NCBI GenBank assembly: GCA_036156195.1
Contig: JAYZUZ010000007.1
Coordinates: 186,001 to 250,000, forward strand
Reading direction: 5' to 3'
Source: Abyssibacter sp036156195
GTDB lineage: Bacteria > Pseudomonadota > Gammaproteobacteria > Nevskiales > OUC007
Length of the DNA stretch: 64,000 nucleotides
Numbering within the stretch: the first letter of the stretch is position 1; each line of letters opens with the position of its first letter. This document shows, in pieces, positions 54,663 through 63,342 of this stretch. The position numbers and the translations under genes were made by a program. A model generated the notes under the pieces. That model searched no databases and was not told the origin of the DNA. It saw only the letters and a list, made by a program, of their open reading frames with translations.

Positions 54663-54680
54663 CGCCACCCGAAGGTGGCG
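54663..54680 (-). terminator. Short hairpin after the EncFtn-like gene
   Basis: CGCCACC (54663-54669) pairs with GGTGGCG (54674-54680) around a CGAA loop, which reads TTCG on the minus strand and forms a very stable tetraloop. It lies about 30 bases after the ferritin-like stop. The following sequence is only moderately T-rich, so it is a probable rather than certain terminator. Confidence 0.55.
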
Positions 54681-54708
54681 TGTGCGCGATCGGATTCCAG
54701 ACCATCCG

Positions 54709-55008
54709 CTAGTGCTCGTCGTCACCATGGGCAATCGGCTTGTCCGTGAACAGGTAGTCCTTCAACTCCTTGTCCATCCGGGGGTCGCGTCGACGAATCC
54801 ACTCCAGCGTCATCGCAGCATGCTCTTTTTCCTCGTCTCGATTGTGCTCGAGAATGGCCTTGAGCTCCGGATCCTTACAGGCGGCGACACGCTGGTTGTA
54901 CCAGTCCACGGCCTCCAGTTCTTCCATCAGCGATTCAATGGCGCGGTGCATGTCGCGCACCTCATCGCTCAGTTCTTCGACGGGTTCGTGATAGCCCTCA
55001 TGGGACAT
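54709..55008 (-). CDS. Encapsulated-ferritin-like (EncFtn) protein lacking a targeting tail
   Basis: The 99-residue protein is close to Rhodospirillum-type EncFtn. It has EELEAVDWYNQR (ligands corresponding to Glu-30 and Glu-32 beside Trp-36) and NRDEEKEHAAMTLEWIRRRDP (Glu-60, His-63). The end is YLFTDKPI. EncFtn forms a decameric ferroxidase whose cargo peptide (usually a GSL-type tail) takes it into an encapsulin shell. This copy stops at DKPIAHGDDEH with no such tail, and no encapsulin gene is present within the window. It may therefore work free in the cytoplasm. Confidence 0.9.
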   Translation of the reverse strand: MSHEGYHEPVEELSDEVRDMHRAIESLMEELEAVDWYNQRVAACKDPELKAILEHNRDEEKEHAAMTLEWIRRRDPRMDKELKDYLFTDKPIAHGDDEH

Positions 55009-55075
55009 GACTCACTCCTCGGGTGCAGATGATTCGTTAGCGTAGCGCGACACGCCACCCCGAAAGCCGGGATGT

Positions 55076-56260
55076 TCAGTGCGCAAGCGCGAGTTCCAGC
55101 CCTTCGCGGTAGAGGCCGCGTGCGCGATCAGGGTCCTTTGTTTCCTCGGCCAGCCGGGCCAGCGCGAACAGCGTATCGGGCGCCTTGCGCTGGGTGAGGC
55201 TGGCCTCCAGATAACTGCGCGCACGCCCCCACAGACGACCGCGCAGGCACAGGCGGCCGGCAACGAGCAGCAACTCCGGCCGCTCCTCGTACTGCCGCAA
55301 CCACTGCTCCACCGTCGCCAGCTGACTCACCTCATCACTGGCACGCAGTTCACCGAACAACAAGACCAACTCGCTGTCCCACTCGGCTTTGACCGCCTGT
55401 GTGATCAGGGCGATGGCTTCGCTGTCTGCGCCGCTACGTGCGAGCTGTTGGATGTAGCTGCGACGGATAGCCGCATCCGACCGGAAGCGCTTGGGGATGC
55501 TCTCCCAGGCGCCGTGAACGCTGTCCAGACGCCGGTGCTCTCCTGCTGCGACCAGCAAGGCCTGGAAGCAGCGTTGCATCAACGCCTGCCAGCGCTCGTC
55601 CGGGATGACCTTGTCGCGCTCAATCTTCTCGAGCAGGCCGCGAAGCGGCTCCCAGTCACCCGCCTGCTCATAAACGGTCACAAGCCGGCGCAGCACACCT
55701 GCATGATGAGGATGCAGATCACGCAAACGCACGAGGGTTGCCAGTGCTTCGGCATGGCGCCCCCGCCGCGTCTGCAGGTCCGCCTGCTTCAGCAGCACCG
55801 ACAGTTCCGCATCCGGCCGGGTCGCAAAGGCCAACTCCAGGTAACGATCACGCCGGTCGATGGCACCGATGGCGTCTGCGGCCTCGGCCGCCGCCAGATA
55901 GTTCAACAACGCGTAGTCGTGATGGGCCGCATGTCGGACCAGGTCGACCTCGGCATCCTTGGGTCGCCCCTGAGACAGGCGCAGCATGCCGCGCAGAAAC
56001 GAACTGCGCGCGCGCTCGACGCGTCGAGCGCGCAGGTTCTGGCGGATCGTTGACGGCGCGCGGATCCCCCCTCGCAAAGCCCGCCAGCTCAGGAGCATTA
56101 ACACGCCACCAAACACGGCCACCACAACCAGAGTCACCACCGACGTCTCGATGATGTAGTCACCCAGGTTGATCAGCACGTAGCCACTGTCATCCAGCAG
56201 GTACACACCAGCGCCGGCCGCAGCGGCAAACACGAGAACAAGCAGCAGGATCTTCATCAT
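55076..56260 (-). CDS. hemY: HemY-like TPR protein of the heme operon
   Basis: The 394-residue protein begins with two hydrophobic segments (KILLLVLVFAAAAGAGVYLL and TSVVTLVVVAVFGGVLMLLS). HemY_N helices and TPR-like repeats (SVLLKQADLQTRRGRHAEAL, TLFALARLAEETKDPDRAR) follow. In gammaproteobacteria this protein is encoded with hemC, hemD and hemX. It is thought to coordinate tetrapyrrole enzymes at the membrane and is not protoporphyrinogen oxidase. It overlaps the hemX stop by 4 bases. Confidence 0.93.
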   Translation of the reverse strand: MMKILLLVLVFAAAAGAGVYLLDDSGYVLINLGDYIIETSVVTLVVVAVFGGVLMLLSWRALRGGIRAPSTIRQNLRARRVERARSSFLRGMLRLSQGRPKDAEVDLVRHAAHHDYALLNYLAAAEAADAIGAIDRRDRYLELAFATRPDAELSVLLKQADLQTRRGRHAEALATLVRLRDLHPHHAGVLRRLVTVYEQAGDWEPLRGLLEKIERDKVIPDERWQALMQRCFQALLVAAGEHRRLDSVHGAWESIPKRFRSDAAIRRSYIQQLARSGADSEAIALITQAVKAEWDSELVLLFGELRASDEVSQLATVEQWLRQYEERPELLLVAGRLCLRGRLWGRARSYLEASLTQRKAPDTLFALARLAEETKDPDRARGLYREGLELALAH

Positions 56261-57390
56261 GGTGCCCGCCGACGCTCCATGACCGCGCGGACGGCATCAA
56301 GACTCGCCGAAATATCCGGCAGGTTCCCCCTGACCCGTTCGCCCGCAAGGGCGTCGAGTTGCTCGATGGCGGCGGTCACGGCGCGGTCATCCGTGTCGAA
56401 GTAACGCTCGATCCAAGCACGGGCCTCGTTCACAGCATCGCGGTAGTTCGCCCCATCGGACTGCAACACCGCCAGGCGAGCAGTCTCCAATTGCAAGATG
56501 AGATTCTGGCGCAGGAAGTAGGCCTGCTCTGGCGGCAACAGGGGGTGGACAGCCTCTTCGGTCCGATGGATGACGAACATCTTGTTCGCGATCTCGACCA
56601 GCGTGTTCCACGCGCGGCGCCCAGCGTCGGCAACCGGCCCTTCCACCGGTGGTCGCGCATCTCCAGGCTGGAAGGCATCCGGCACATTACGCTCCGCCGG
56701 GAGACCCGGCACTTGGCGAATTAGACTGCTGACCCGCAATGCGATCGACTGCCGATCCACCCGTGGCGTATTGCGGACCGAGGCAATCTCGCTGGCAATG
56801 AGATTGCGGGCATCGAACAGCGCAGGGTCGTTCATGGCGGCGGCCCGCTCTTCGGCAAGCAACAAGGCCGCCTGCGCCGCATCCAGATCACGCGACAGCT
56901 GGAGGCGCTCGTTGGCAATGAGCAGCAGGTGCTCCAGCTCATTGAGCTGCCACAATCGCCGCCCCCCCTCGACGCGGGTTGTCAGCGTCGCCACAGCAGA
57001 TTCGAGCGTTTCAGCACGCTCATCCAGCCCGCTCAGGCTGCGGTCACGCTGCCGCATACCCTGTGTCAGTTCGCCCTGCGACGCTTCCAGGCTTGCCAAT
57101 CGCTCACCATGACGTTCGAGATCACGGACCTGGTCAGCCACCCGCTCGCGCATGCCATCCACGCGCGCGCCGGACCGTTCCAGATACGGCAAACCGAACT
57201 GCCAGGTCAGTGCCGCAGCAAAGGCCAGAATGATCAGGTTGAACAAGGTCACGACCAGCGCAACCCAGGCGATGGGACGGCCCGTCTTGACCGGCGGTGT
57301 AGGCGGTGCCTGCTCACTGCGGGTGTACGGCATTAGTTCGGAGCCCTTATTCGTCGTCGGGCTCTCAGCGTCAGCGGCGCTCTCTGTCAT
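56257..57390 (-). CDS. hemX: HemX-like membrane protein of the heme operon
   Basis: The 377-residue protein has one membrane helix near residues 41-62 (AWVALVVTLFNLIILAFAAAL). A coiled coil (ERVADQVRDLERHGERLASLEASQ) and a HemX helical domain (LNELEHLLLIANERLQLSRDLDAAQAAL; ENRLL-like QNLILQLETARLAVL) follow. The E. coli gene is often miscalled uroporphyrinogen methyltransferase, but no SAM-binding motif is present. A later ATG at 57333 would avoid the 20-base overlap with hemD, so the start is uncertain. Confidence 0.92.
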   Translation of the reverse strand: MTESAADAESPTTNKGSELMPYTRSEQAPPTPPVKTGRPIAWVALVVTLFNLIILAFAAALTWQFGLPYLERSGARVDGMRERVADQVRDLERHGERLASLEASQGELTQGMRQRDRSLSGLDERAETLESAVATLTTRVEGGRRLWQLNELEHLLLIANERLQLSRDLDAAQAALLLAEERAAAMNDPALFDARNLIASEIASVRNTPRVDRQSIALRVSSLIRQVPGLPAERNVPDAFQPGDARPPVEGPVADAGRRAWNTLVEIANKMFVIHRTEEAVHPLLPPEQAYFLRQNLILQLETARLAVLQSDGANYRDAVNEARAWIERYFDTDDRAVTAAIEQLDALAGERVRGNLPDISASLDAVRAVMERRRAP

Positions 57391-58168
57391 CGTCTCTCGC
57401 GCTTGGTGGGGACGGCCGCACCCAGTTAGCCTTGAGTGCGTCCAGCACAGCGGCCTCGCCGAATGGTGTTGCCAACCAGGCCGGCGCCTTGGAACCCAGG
57501 GTGCGACTGTGTTGTATCACACGCTCGCTCGGCGCGACCACCGGGCACTGCAGCAAGAGCTCGCCGGCATCCGGCGCACCCTGGATGAGCGCCTCGTAGG
57601 TCTCGGCGCTGGAGGCCAGAACCACGTTGGGCCAGCGACCAAGGGCAGCCAGCCCCGCAGTCAGTGCCGGATGCGGTCGACGGGCATACAGTTCGACCAC
57701 GCGGAGCCGCCCCTGAGCAGACAGGCCTTCGCGCAGTATCGGCCGCCCACCGACTCCCGTGATCAGCGCCACATCACGCCAGCCCTGACGCTGCACCAGC
57801 GCCAGAACACCTTCGGCATCCTGACGGACCGGGACCTGGACCTCGGCCACACCAGCCTGTTGCAGCGCCTGGGCCGTCGCGTCACCGACAGCCACCACCG
57901 CAGCGGGCAAGGCCACCGCCTCGGCATGCTGCTGCCAAAACCTCACTGCCGTCACGCTGGTGAAGACCGCCACATCGGAGGTGCCGACGGTCGCGAGCGC
58001 ATCGTGCAGCGACTCGGCAACCTCGGTCGCGACAAAGCCCAGAGCAGGCAGACAGCGTGCCTCCCCGCCAAGCGCCGCAATTGCGGCCGGTAGCTGACCG
58101 GCCCGCTCCGGCGCGCGCGGAATCAGCAATCTCAAGCCCGCCAGCAGGTGCTGCTCGGCCCCCATCAC
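57371..58168 (-). CDS. hemD: Uroporphyrinogen-III synthase
   Basis: The 265-residue protein has the weakly conserved two-lobed HemD pattern: LLIPRAPERAGQLPAAIAALG at the start, VAVFTSVTAVRFW in lobe 1, AVGDATAQALQQAGV between the lobes and VVLASSAETYEALI in lobe 2. It closes hydroxymethylbilane to uroporphyrinogen III. It overlaps the hemC stop by 4 bases. The C-terminal tail is longer and more basic than usual and runs under hemX. Confidence 0.93.
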   Translation of the reverse strand: MMGAEQHLLAGLRLLIPRAPERAGQLPAAIAALGGEARCLPALGFVATEVAESLHDALATVGTSDVAVFTSVTAVRFWQQHAEAVALPAAVVAVGDATAQALQQAGVAEVQVPVRQDAEGVLALVQRQGWRDVALITGVGGRPILREGLSAQGRLRVVELYARRPHPALTAGLAALGRWPNVVLASSAETYEALIQGAPDAGELLLQCPVVAPSERVIQHSRTLGSKAPAWLATPFGEAAVLDALKANWVRPSPPSARDDDRERR

Positions 58169-59085
58169 TGCGCGCGCAAACGCTCCAGAATCGCCGTGGC
58201 TCCCGCCGCCCTCAAACCCTCAGCGGCCGCCCGACCCAGCGCTTCCGGATCGGCTGCCAAGCCCTGTCCCTGCCACCGGGCGTGGGCGCTGCCATCTGGC
58301 ATGCCCATGAACGCACGCAATGACAGGCGATCTCCGTCCAGCTCCGCGTACCCAGCCAATGGCAGCGTGCAGTCACCGCCCAGCGCCCGACTCAGCGCTC
58401 GTTCAGCGCGCACGCACAGCGCTGTCTCAGGATGATTGAGCGAAGCGATGCATTCGGCGGTTTGCTCGTCCCCCGCCCGGTACTCGATGCCGACCGCGCC
58501 CTGTCCCACGGCCGGCAGCATTTCCGCAGGATCCAATCGTTGCGTGATCCGCGCCGCCAGCCCGAGACGGTCCAGGCCGGCAGCCGCCAGGACCAGCGCC
58601 TGAAAGCGTCCCTCATCCAATCGCTGCAATCGTGTCCCCACATTTCCCCGGACCGGGTGGATCGACAAGTCGGGACGGCGCGCCGCGAGCTGCGCCTGTC
58701 GCCGCTGACTCGCCGTACCGACCCGGGCGCCCTGCGGCAAGCCATCCAGGCCGGCTGCCTGCGGCATCACCAGCGCGTCACGGACATCTGCCCGCTGCAG
58801 TATCGGGCCCAGCGCAAACCCGTCAGGCAGCGTCACCGGCACGTCCTTCATCGAATGAACAGCCAGATCCGCACGTCCGTCCAGCAAGGCCTGCTCCAGC
58901 TCCTTGATGAACAAGCCCTTACCGCCAAAGGCCGCCAACGGGGCATCCAGCCGGCGGTCGCCCTCGGTCGTAAGCTTGAGCAGTTCGACCTGGAGACCGG
59001 CATGCTGGGCCAGCAATCGATCACGGACGTGTTCGGCCTGCCAAAGGGCCAACGGACTTTGCCGGGTGGCAATGACGAGCTTCAT
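58165..59085 (-). CDS. hemC: Porphobilinogen deaminase
   Basis: The 306-residue protein has all HemC landmarks: MKLVIATRQSPLALWQAEHV at the start, FIKELEQALLDGRADLAVHSMKDVP, RVGTASQRRQAQL and VRGNVGTRLQRLD. The cofactor-binding cysteine lies in GGDCTLPLAGYAEL. It polymerises four porphobilinogens to hydroxymethylbilane. It is the first heme gene after the LytTR regulator pair (50 bases), as in Pseudomonas. Confidence 0.97.
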   Translation of the reverse strand: MKLVIATRQSPLALWQAEHVRDRLLAQHAGLQVELLKLTTEGDRRLDAPLAAFGGKGLFIKELEQALLDGRADLAVHSMKDVPVTLPDGFALGPILQRADVRDALVMPQAAGLDGLPQGARVGTASQRRQAQLAARRPDLSIHPVRGNVGTRLQRLDEGRFQALVLAAAGLDRLGLAARITQRLDPAEMLPAVGQGAVGIEYRAGDEQTAECIASLNHPETALCVRAERALSRALGGDCTLPLAGYAELDGDRLSLRAFMGMPDGSAHARWQGQGLAADPEALGRAAAEGLRAAGATAILERLRAQ

Positions 59086-59135
59086 GGGCGGGGTACCCGG
59101 TATTCAGTGGACGTCGGAGGATACCGCGCCTGCGA

Positions 59136-59903
59136 TCAGGCTTCGTCCAGCTGGTCCAGATCGGCGTTCTCACCCTCACCGGACAGGACACGCCGCACCT
59201 CTGCCAGCCGTCGCCGACTCACGGGCAGCGGCTCGTCGCAGTGTTGCAGACGCACCCAATGGTGACCTTCACGGGACCGTTCCAGACCCGTGATGTAGTG
59301 CTTGGCAACCAGGGCCTTGCGGTGAATGCGAACGAATAGCGGCGCGAAGTCATCTTCCAGCTGGCGTAGTGATTCTTCGATCAGCACCTCGCCATGGAGG
59401 TGAAAAACAGTGACGTATTTCTGGTCAGCGAGGAAGTAAAGAATGTCCCGCGACGGCACCCGGACCAGGCCCGCCCGTGTGGACGCCACCACATGGGCCC
59501 GGGCCGGCTCGGCATGCTGGGACCAGGCCGTTTCCAACTGCGCCCGGCTGGGCCGCCTGGCGCGCTGCAAGGCCTCACGCAGCTTCTCGGCGCGAATCGG
59601 CTTGAGCAGATACGCCACCGCGCTGGATTCGAAGGCCGACAACGCATGCTCGGCAAATGCCGTCGTAAAGATGATGGCCGGTGGCGTGGCCTCCTCGGCC
59701 AACTTGCGCGCGACCTGGAGGCCATCGACCTCGCCCATGCGCACGTCCAGCAGCACCACATCGGGCTCGGTTTGTCGGATGACCTCAAGTGCCTTACGGC
59801 CGTTCTCGGCCTCTCCGACTATCTCCCAACCCGGGAAATCCGACACGAGTTGCCGCACCCGTTCCCGGGCAAGCGTTTCGTCGTCGACGATCACCAGCCT
59901 CAT
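59136..59903 (-). CDS. algR: LytTR response regulator (AlgR-like)
   Basis: The 255-residue protein has a receiver domain (VDDE at residues 7-9, phosphoacceptor Asp-53 in LLDVRMGEVDG, Lys in YLLKPI). Its LytTR DNA-binding domain follows (RVPSRDILYFLADQKYVTVFH, FVRIHRKALVAKHYI). Both the position between a LytS-like kinase and hemC and the domain order match algR of Pseudomonas. There it controls alginate and pili; the target genes here are not known. The ATG overlaps the kinase stop by 4 bases. Confidence 0.92.
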   Translation of the reverse strand: MRLVIVDDETLARERVRQLVSDFPGWEIVGEAENGRKALEVIRQTEPDVVLLDVRMGEVDGLQVARKLAEEATPPAIIFTTAFAEHALSAFESSAVAYLLKPIRAEKLREALQRARRPSRAQLETAWSQHAEPARAHVVASTRAGLVRVPSRDILYFLADQKYVTVFHLHGEVLIEESLRQLEDDFAPLFVRIHRKALVAKHYITGLERSREGHHWVRLQHCDEPLPVSRRRLAEVRRVLSGEGENADLDQLDEA

Positions 59904-60979
59904 GCAACCCCCTGCCGCACGTCGCCTACGACCGGAAGTCGCATATCGATGCGGAATTGGTGTTCCTGACGCTCGCTGCTGAGGCTCGCACGACCCTCAT
60001 AGGCGATACGCAACCGCTCTGTCAGATTGGTCAGCGCTAGGCGCGACCCCTGACTGGGTACCGGCACATCCGGCACCGGATTCGTCACGGTCAAAGTCAA
60101 ATACTCCACTCCCGAGCCACCCGAATGCAACTCTGTGGAGATCCGGATCGTGCCCTCGTCGTCCCTGTGCATGATTCCGTGGTGCACAGCATTCTCAACC
60201 AGCGGTTGCAGCGACAGCACTGGCACGGGCACTGACAGGGTGTTGTCGGGGATGTCCCATTCGATCTTCAGGCGCTCACCCACGCGCACCTGCTCGATGT
60301 TCAGGTAACAGCGCGCCGTGTCGATCTCCTCTCGCAGTGGCACGAGACGGTGGCGCTTTTCCAGGCTGACGCGAAACAGATCCGACAAGTCATCCACCAG
60401 CGATTCTGCCAGCCGCGGATCCTTGCGGATCAGGGCCGACAAGGTGTTGAGGGTGTTGAACAGGAAGTGCGGCCGAATCCGGGCTTGCAGCGCCAGGTAA
60501 CGGGACTCAGCCTGCGCCTGTACCTCCAGGCGCCACTGATGCTGCACCCAGAAGTAGCGCAGGACGAAGGCAACCACAATGGCCGCAACACCGAGACTGC
60601 CAACCACGAAGCTCCAGCGACCGTCGGTCTCCAGCATGGAAGACCAGCCCAGCAGGCTAATGAGCATCCACGAGAACTCCGCGAGAAGGGCCGTGACACC
60701 CAGCAGCAGAATGTAGCTGGCGAACAACACGAACCAGGTCGGCATGCGCGACAGCCACGACCGCGCCTGACACAGCACGGCGGCACCGCAAAGGCCGTTC
60801 CATTGCAGGTAGAGCGACAGTAGGGCAAAGCGCTCCCAGAAGAACGCGCCGACAGGTTGGGTGACAAACATGATCAGCACGGCCACGAGCTGCGTGATCA
60901 ACGCAACGGATAACAGCACCGGGCCCGAACAGAAGTCGGGCAATAAGTCAGGCGCGGTCCGCGTGGCAGGGTGATCCAT
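59900..60979 (-). CDS. algZ: LytS/AlgZ-type sensor histidine kinase
   Basis: The 359-residue protein has four to five hydrophobic helices. A His_kinase domain follows (ALQARIRPHFLFNTLNTLSALIRKDP, with phospho-His in the PHFLFN motif), and then an HATPase region (LSLQPLVENAVHHGI). It is the cognate kinase of the downstream LytTR regulator. ATG 60979 is preferred; an upstream extension to 61015 lacks conservation. It is divergent from argH by 108 bases. Confidence 0.92.
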   Translation of the reverse strand: MDHPATRTAPDLLPDFCSGPVLLSVALITQLVAVLIMFVTQPVGAFFWERFALLSLYLQWNGLCGAAVLCQARSWLSRMPTWFVLFASYILLLGVTALLAEFSWMLISLLGWSSMLETDGRWSFVVGSLGVAAIVVAFVLRYFWVQHQWRLEVQAQAESRYLALQARIRPHFLFNTLNTLSALIRKDPRLAESLVDDLSDLFRVSLEKRHRLVPLREEIDTARCYLNIEQVRVGERLKIEWDIPDNTLSVPVPVLSLQPLVENAVHHGIMHRDDEGTIRISTELHSGGSGVEYLTLTVTNPVPDVPVPSQGSRLALTNLTERLRIAYEGRASLSSERQEHQFRIDMRLPVVGDVRQGVA

Positions 60980-61087
60980 GCGCGCAGTCTTGGCAGGCGC
61001 AAGCCAAGCGGTCAAGCCAGGCCCACGCCCACCGTAGACCGCAAGCTATACTCCGCCGCCTCTCCTTCAGCGATTACACGGCGCACC

Positions 61088-62464
61088 ATGAGTTCAGACA
61101 AGCCCTGGGCAGGCCGCTTCACGCAGGCTACCGACCCCCGGGTCGAGGCGTTCACCGAATCCGTCAGCTTTGACGCCCGTCTCGCCCCTTATGACATCCA
61201 GGGCTCTATTGCGCACGCCACCATGCTCGGGCGCTGCAACATCCTCAACGAAGCGGAAACCGCCACCGTCGTCGCTGGCTTGAAAGCCATCGCAGACCAG
61301 ATCGAGTCCGGAGACTTCCACTGGGATACCGCGCTGGAAGATGTGCACATGAATATCGAGCGTCGTCTGACCGAACAGGTGGGCGACGTCGGCAAGAAGC
61401 TGCACACCGCGCGCTCGCGCAACGATCAGGTCGCAACCGATTTGCGCCTGTTCATGCGCGATGCCATCGACCAGACCGGCGCGGCGCTCGATCAACTAGC
61501 CGACACATTGCTCGATCTGGCCGAGCGCGAAGCCGACACCATTTTCCCTGGCCACACGCATATGCAGGTCGCCCAGCCAGTGAGCTTCGGCCACCACATG
61601 CTGGCGTGGCGGGAAATGATTCTGCGCGATGCCGAACGCTTTGCAGACGCACGCAAACGAACCAACCGCATGCCCCTGGGGGCCGCCGCACTGGCCGGCA
61701 CGCCCCACCCCATCAACCGTGAGATCACCTGTGAATTACTGGGCTTCGACCAGGTCTGCGTCAACTCGCTAGACGCTGTCTCCGACCGCGACTTCGCCAT
61801 TGAATACGCGGGGGCAGCCAGTCTGCTCATGGTGCATTTGTCGCGCATGTGCGAAGAGCTGGTGCTGTGGACGAGCGCGGCCTTCGGGCTTGTGGAATTG
61901 CCGGATGCCTTCTGCACCGGCTCATCGATCATGCCGCAGAAGAAAAACCCGGACATCGCTGAACTCGTGCGCGGTAAAAGCGGCCGCGTGATTGGCAGCC
62001 TGCAGGCGCTACTGGTCCTGATGAAGGGCCAGCCACTCGCCTACAACCGCGACAATCAGGAAGACAAGGAACCCCTGTTCGATACCGTGGACACGGTGCT
62101 GGCCTGCCTGCGTGTGTTCACACCCATGGTCGGCGCCTTGCAGGTGCGCAGGGAGCAAGCGTTGATCGCGGCTGCGCAGGGCTTTGCCACTGCCACGGAC
62201 CTCGCCGATTACCTGGTCATGCGTGGCGTGCCGTTTCGTGACGCCCATGCTGTGGTCGGACGCTGTGTCCGCCTGGCGACGGAAGCCGGCTGCGATCTGG
62301 CCGAGTTACCGCTGGAGGCCCTGCAGGGGGTGTCCGCGGCAATCGAACAGGATGTCTATGCCGTGCTCACGGTCGAAGGCTCTGTGGCGGCACGAGACCA
62401 CATTGGCGGCACCGCGCCCAACCAGGTGCGGGCGGCCATCGCACGGGCGCGCAAGGCCGGCTAG
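61088..62464 (+). CDS. argH: Argininosuccinate lyase
   Basis: The 458-residue enzyme has the ASL/fumarase signature GSSIMPQKKNPD with the catalytic Ser loop. It also has TARSRNDQVATDLRLF, THMQVAQPVSFGHHMLAW and a normal N-terminus (WAGRF). It releases arginine and fumarate from argininosuccinate. The ATG at 61088 fits the family start. It overlaps the convergent dehydrogenase gene by 4 bases. Confidence 0.97.
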   Translation: MSSDKPWAGRFTQATDPRVEAFTESVSFDARLAPYDIQGSIAHATMLGRCNILNEAETATVVAGLKAIADQIESGDFHWDTALEDVHMNIERRLTEQVGDVGKKLHTARSRNDQVATDLRLFMRDAIDQTGAALDQLADTLLDLAEREADTIFPGHTHMQVAQPVSFGHHMLAWREMILRDAERFADARKRTNRMPLGAAALAGTPHPINREITCELLGFDQVCVNSLDAVSDRDFAIEYAGAASLLMVHLSRMCEELVLWTSAAFGLVELPDAFCTGSSIMPQKKNPDIAELVRGKSGRVIGSLQALLVLMKGQPLAYNRDNQEDKEPLFDTVDTVLACLRVFTPMVGALQVRREQALIAAAQGFATATDLADYLVMRGVPFRDAHAVVGRCVRLATEAGCDLAELPLEALQGVSAAIEQDVYAVLTVEGSVAARDHIGGTAPNQVRAAIARARKAG

Positions 62465-63342
62465 TCGTTCGCTGACGGTGCCGGCAGCGGCCTGATCAGG
62501 CGGTAAAGCGCCGAGATGTCTTCGTCGCCACAACCCTGCTCCATCAGCTCGGCGTAGTCGCGGCGGGTCTGTTCAGTCAATGGCAAATCAACCCCAGCGG
62601 ACTGCGCCATCGCCGAGCAGATGGCGAGGTCTTTGGCGTGGAGCGACACCTTGAAGCCCAGCGGATAGTGTTGCCGCAACATGGTCTTGCCCCGGTGGTT
62701 GATAAACCAGTTGCCTCCGGCGCCGCTGCCTACGACATCAACCACCGCATTCATCGGCAAACCCAGCGATTCGCCGAAGGCCAGTGCCTCGGTCACCGCA
62801 CGATTAATCCCGGCACACAGGACCTGGTTCACAGCCTTTGTCGCCTGGCCGGCACCGACGGGCCCCATGTGATGGATGGCGCCGCCCATGAGCGCCAGGG
62901 TCGGATGGGCACGTTGCACATCCGACTCACGGCCGCCAGCCATGATGGTCAAACTGCCCTGGCGTGCCCCCTCGGTGCCTCCGGACACCGGAGCATCGAC
63001 AAATCCCACACCTAGCGCCTCCAGCTGCCCAGCCACCGCACACGCCGTCTCGCGCGCAACGGTAGAACAGTCGATGACCAGACTCCCGGCCTGCAGGCCG
63101 GGCGCCAACTGCTCGCAGACCGCCTTGACATCCTCATCGGCCGACACGCAGATCACGATCACCTCGCAGGCTCGCGCCACCGCTTCAATACGCTCGGCGG
63201 CGACCACCCCATGCGTAGCAGCAAAAGCCTCTGCGCGCGCAGGACTGCGGTTGTACACCATCCGCAACTGCCCGGCCTGCGCGAGATGGGCAGCCATGGG
63301 GGCGCCCATCGCACCCAGTCCGATGAATCCTGTGTGTGTCAT
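62461..63342 (-). CDS. 3-hydroxyisobutyrate dehydrogenase family oxidoreductase
   Basis: The 293-residue protein has the NAD-binding start GFIGLGAMGAPMAAHLAQAG, the substrate motif DAPVSGGTEGARQGSLTIMAGG and the catalytic-lysine region GQATKAVNQVLCAG. The closest general description is 2-hydroxy-3-oxopropionate reductase or 3-hydroxyisobutyrate dehydrogenase; the substrate cannot be chosen from sequence alone. It overlaps the stop of speA by 1 base (TGATG). Confidence 0.9.
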   Translation of the reverse strand: MTHTGFIGLGAMGAPMAAHLAQAGQLRMVYNRSPARAEAFAATHGVVAAERIEAVARACEVIVICVSADEDVKAVCEQLAPGLQAGSLVIDCSTVARETACAVAGQLEALGVGFVDAPVSGGTEGARQGSLTIMAGGRESDVQRAHPTLALMGGAIHHMGPVGAGQATKAVNQVLCAGINRAVTEALAFGESLGLPMNAVVDVVGSGAGGNWFINHRGKTMLRQHYPLGFKVSLHAKDLAICSAMAQSAGVDLPLTEQTRRDYAELMEQGCGDEDISALYRLIRPLPAPSAND

